Of a stretch of DNA of 64,000 nt, positions 61,470 through 64,000 are shown in pieces. Source of the DNA: UMGS1908 sp045655005 (GTDB lineage Bacteria > Bacillota > Clostridia > Christensenellales > UBA1242); the NCBI GenBank assembly GCA_045655005.1, contig JAZOOJ010000007.1:277555-341554 (forward strand), read 5' to 3'. Numbering within the stretch: position 1 is the stretch's first letter; each line of letters opens with the position of its first letter. The translations under genes were made by a program, and so were the position numbers. The notes below the pieces were generated by a model. It did not search any database. It saw only the letters and a program-made list of their open reading frames with translations, and was not told the DNA's origin.

Positions 61470-61936
61470 AATGCTCTCCTATGAATTTATTATGGTACAA
61501 TATTTTTAAATATGTCTGGTGTTGAATATCTTATGTAAGTAAAAGATTATTTAATCGTTAAATTAACCCCGTATTTATTTCCTTGATTGTATACGTGTTT
61601 ACCAATGATTTTTTCTTTAATGTTAAAATATTTTTCTTCTTATGTCTGCTAAGTTTGTAGTGACACACATTGTTTTTCCAGTTATTTAGTCTGCCAAAAA
61701 TTTAAAGATATAAACGTTTATTTATACCGCAAGCGTTTCATTGGATATTAAGAAATTGCTGATGAGTTTTTGTCTTATTCAAATATTATAGCGATACCAA
61801 AGTACTTGTTTCTATTTTTATCTATGTATTCGTAAACACAATTTTTTATTTTTTTATACTTTGGTTGTTGTTTGTGAGTACAATTTAATAAATTTTCATA
61901 TAACTTAACTCGATTAAATGACGTTTAATTTTAATA
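61470..61936. other. Gene-free gap, probably decayed coding sequence
   Basis: No intact ORF is supported. On the - strand, short open stretches broken by stops are readable (for example VYEYIDKNRNKYFGIAIIFE at about 61780-61840, and GKHVYNQGNKYGV near 61580). They suggest a degenerated gene of unknown family. No stem-loop or repeat stands out. Confidence 0.35.
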
Positions 61937-62011
61937 TGGTGCTTCCAGAAGGATTCGAACCCTCGATAATCGATCCGAAGTCGATTGTGATATCCATTTC
62001 ACTATGGAAGC
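61937..62011 (-). tRNA. tRNA-Arg (anticodon TCG)
   Basis: On the - strand, acceptor GCTTCCA pairs with TGGAAGC, anticodon stem ATCGA/TCGAT holds loop CTTCGGA (anticodon TCG), T loop TTCGAAT, and CCA is encoded. It reads CGA/CGG arginine codons. It is oriented against the direction of the replication fork. Confidence 0.94.
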
Positions 62012-62240
62012 AAGTCTTAGTAATTTTTATTTGAGTTGTTATATAACTATTTATGCTTTTTATATAGTTATGTTTTATTCAGGTGTATTAAAATTGTCGT
62101 TAAAACAAAATTATTATAGCAAATTTAATAAAAATTGTAAAGTTTTTACAATATTTTTTAATTATTATAGTGCAAAAGTTTGCGATTGATATTATTTTTT
62201 ATTATAATATATTTGTATAATAATATATAAAGGAGACATT

Positions 62241-63050
62241 ATGGGAAAAATTATCGCTTTTGCTAATCAAAAAGGCGGAGTCGGTAAAACAACAAGTTGT
62301 GTTAACGTATCTGCCTCGCTTGCCGTTATGGGTAAGAAGGTGCTTTTGATTGATATTGACCCGCAAGGCAATGCTTCAAGTGGTGTTGGTATTAAAAAAA
62401 GTACTTCTATGAAGTCTGTATATAATTTAATAGTTGGAGATGCCTCAATTGAAGAAGTTGTTCAGCACTCGCCTATTGAGAATTTTGATATATTGCCTGC
62501 TAATATTGATTTGGCTGGTGTTGAAGTTGAAATGGTTTATATGGACACAAGAGAACAAATTATTAAAAAACTTTTGGAAAAAGTAAAAAATAGTTATGAT
62601 TTCATAACAATCGACTGTCCGCCATCGCTAGGCCTTTTAACTATAAATGCACTAACTAGTGCGGATTCAGTGCTTATACCTATTCAATGTGAGTTTTTTG
62701 CTCTTGAAGGGTTAAGCCAGTTAATGAACACTATTAGGTTGATTAAGAAAAAATTAAATCCAAACATTAAAATTGAGGGTGTTCTGCTTACTATGAGAGA
62801 TTCTCGTTCAAGTCTTGGTGTTCAAGTTGCCGAAGAAATAAAAAAGCATTTCACTACAAGTGTTTATGAAACTACTATACCGCGAAATATTCGTTTGGCT
62901 GAAGCTCCAAGCCATGGGCTTCCTATTTATTTATATGACAGGAGTTGTGTTGGATGTAAAGCTTATCTCGCACTTGCTGAAGAAATTTTTACAAAAAACG
63001 GTATGGAGTATGACAAAATAGTTTTTGATACCAAAAGGAGGAAGAAATGA
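62241..63050 (+). CDS. parA: Chromosome-partitioning ATPase ParA (Soj)
   Basis: This 269-residue P-loop ATPase segregates origins with ParB. It has the deviant Walker A KGGVGKTTS near the N-terminus, Walker A' IDPQGNASSG and the Walker B-like ITIDCPPSLG. AAAGGAG precedes the start and the gene overlaps parB by 4 bases (ATGA). In Bacillus, Soj also modulates DnaA. Confidence 0.96.
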   Translation: MGKIIAFANQKGGVGKTTSCVNVSASLAVMGKKVLLIDIDPQGNASSGVGIKKSTSMKSVYNLIVGDASIEEVVQHSPIENFDILPANIDLAGVEVEMVYMDTREQIIKKLLEKVKNSYDFITIDCPPSLGLLTINALTSADSVLIPIQCEFFALEGLSQLMNTIRLIKKKLNPNIKIEGVLLTMRDSRSSLGVQVAEEIKKHFTTSVYETTIPRNIRLAEAPSHGLPIYLYDRSCVGCKAYLALAEEIFTKNGMEYDKIVFDTKRRKK

Positions 63051-63949
63051 GCGCACAAAATCGTTTAGGAAGAGGATTGGGTTCTTTGTTTGATTTTGAT
63101 GATGATGAAAAAGAAACCAAAGTCCCTACCTCACAAAAAACAGTTCAGAAGGTTGAACAACCAGAAGACTCGAGTCCGAGAGAAATTCCAGTTGGTATGA
63201 TTGATAGAAATACACAACAACCAAGAAGAATGTTTGACGAGAGTGCTTTAAATGAATTGGCGCAAAGTATCAAGATGCATGGCGTCATTCAGCCGGTGAT
63301 TTTAGTAAAAAATGGCGACAGATACATGATTGTATCTGGAGAAAGGCGTTGGAGAGCTACAAAACTTGCTGGTCTTAAAACCATTCCGGCAATAATCAAA
63401 AGGTATAGTGATGAGCAAATTGCAGAAATCGCACTTATAGAGAATTTACAACGTGAAGATTTGAATCCAATCGAGTCTGCTCTTGCTATTAAAGAGTTAA
63501 TAGAAAAATATAATTTAACGCAAGAAGAAGTTTCAGAAAAAATTGGCAAAAGTCGTTCTGCGGTAACAAATACATTAAGATTATTATCATTAAGGCTTGA
63601 AATTATAACAATGATAGAAAAAGGTGAATTATCAGCTGGACACGGGAAGATTTTAGTATCAATTGAAGATCCTGAACTCCAGTTATCGGTTGCGAAAATG
63701 GCTGCCGAGAGTAAGGCGAGTGTTAGAGAGCTTGAAAAATATATACAAAACATGTCTAATATTACAAAAACAAAAAAAAGACATGCGGAGTTGACACAAA
63801 GTCTGGAACTTCAGGATTTTTCAAGACAACTACAAAGTATATTTTCAACAAAAGCAACAATTCAAGGCAATGATAAAAAAGGCAAAATAGTTATTGAATA
63901 TTATAGTAAAGATGATTTAGATAGAATTTATTCAATTTTAAACAAATAA
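63047..63949 (+). CDS. parB: Chromosome-partitioning protein ParB (Spo0J)
   Basis: This 300-residue parS-binding CTPase switch has an N-terminal LGRGLGSLF ParA-interaction motif, the CTP-binding box GERRWRA at about residue 99, the ENLQREDLNPIE region, a helix-turn-helix LTQEEVSEKIGKSRSAVTN and a C-terminal dimerisation domain. AAAGGAGG precedes the start. A perfect parS lies 34 bases after the stop. Confidence 0.96.
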   Translation: MSAQNRLGRGLGSLFDFDDDEKETKVPTSQKTVQKVEQPEDSSPREIPVGMIDRNTQQPRRMFDESALNELAQSIKMHGVIQPVILVKNGDRYMIVSGERRWRATKLAGLKTIPAIIKRYSDEQIAEIALIENLQREDLNPIESALAIKELIEKYNLTQEEVSEKIGKSRSAVTNTLRLLSLRLEIITMIEKGELSAGHGKILVSIEDPELQLSVAKMAAESKASVRELEKYIQNMSNITKTKKRHAELTQSLELQDFSRQLQSIFSTKATIQGNDKKGKIVIEYYSKDDLDRIYSILNK

Positions 63950-63951
63950 AG

Positions 63952-63976
63952 AGATGGGTGAAAACCCATCTTTTTA
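63952..63976 (+). terminator. Terminator of parAB
   Basis: AGATGGGT / ACCCATCT stem with loop GAAA, then T residues. Confidence 0.85.
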
Positions 63977-63982
63977 TTTTAA

Positions 63983-63998
63983 TGTTTCACGTGAAACA
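63983..63998. other. parS: parS centromere site
   Basis: TGTTTCACGTGAAACA is a perfect palindrome and an exact match to the Bacillus-type parS consensus; the dyad extends to 20 bases (63981-64000). It is the ParB loading site. The window ends here. Confidence 0.95.
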
Positions 63999-64000
63999 TT

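Overview
The window looks like the replication-origin region of an AT-rich, low-GC Gram-positive bacterium, probably an uncultured member of the Clostridia/Bacillota. The reasons are the protein families, the strong AGGAGG ribosome binding sites, the standard stop codons, a PdaB-type deacetylase and a consensus parS. Genes right of about 52.5 kb run mostly on + (dnaA, dnaN, parA, parB). Genes to the left run mostly on - (recF, gyrB, gyrA and onward). This is what replication outward from an oriC near 54 kb predicts. An oriC can be read directly between dnaA and dnaN: DnaA-box-like 9-mers, a C-rich patch, a TAC/TAT/TAA trinucleotide run and an AT-rich stretch. A further cluster of TTTTCAACA boxes lies beyond dnaN, and the window ends in a perfect parS.

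Layout from the left. 0-1.0 kb: ABC-2 transporter genes. 1.4 kb: tRNA-Arg(CCT). 1.55-8.3 kb: a mobile island with an XRE repressor and an ImmA-type protease behind a promoter with a palindromic operator, a structured leader, a two-TM miniprotein, a three-gene CBASS anti-phage operon (CD-NTase, E2-like protein with SEC-C tail, HNH-SAVED effector), a tyrosine integrase and an excisionase. 8.4-18.0 kb: two proteins with mTERF-like helical repeats, a cytidine deaminase, and a 2,044-residue protein that begins like a sigma-70 factor and continues as a long repeat array with an AT-hook. 18-31 kb: a transglutaminase-like/hydrolase pair, a phosphohexomutase, a PLP enzyme, an acyltransferase, a MacB-like ABC protein, and an ABC exporter behind a leader-peptide attenuator. 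31.8-36 kb: a row of small genes (two GNATs, a YezG-like immunity protein, an ankyrin-like protein, an unknown) whose five intergenic gaps carry decayed copies of the 3' end of an ftsW-like gene plus its terminator. 36-46 kb: an old-yellow-enzyme oxidoreductase, a lipoprotein, a P-type ATPase, tRNA-Arg(ACG), an XRE regulator, pgi, a YhhN protein and HU. 46.6-55.3 kb: gyrA, gyrB, recF, dnaA, oriC, dnaN. 55.7-64 kb: small membrane proteins, a deacetylase, a double-OB protein, a glycosyltransferase, a metallo-beta-lactamase-fold protein, tRNA-Arg(TCG), parA and parB.

The strongest leads for new biology are the ftsW-tail cassette array, the sigma-like giant protein with its mTERF-like neighbours, and the attenuator before the ABC exporter. 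The CBASS island is recognisable as a family but has an unusual composition. All functional calls rest on motifs read by eye; no database search was possible.
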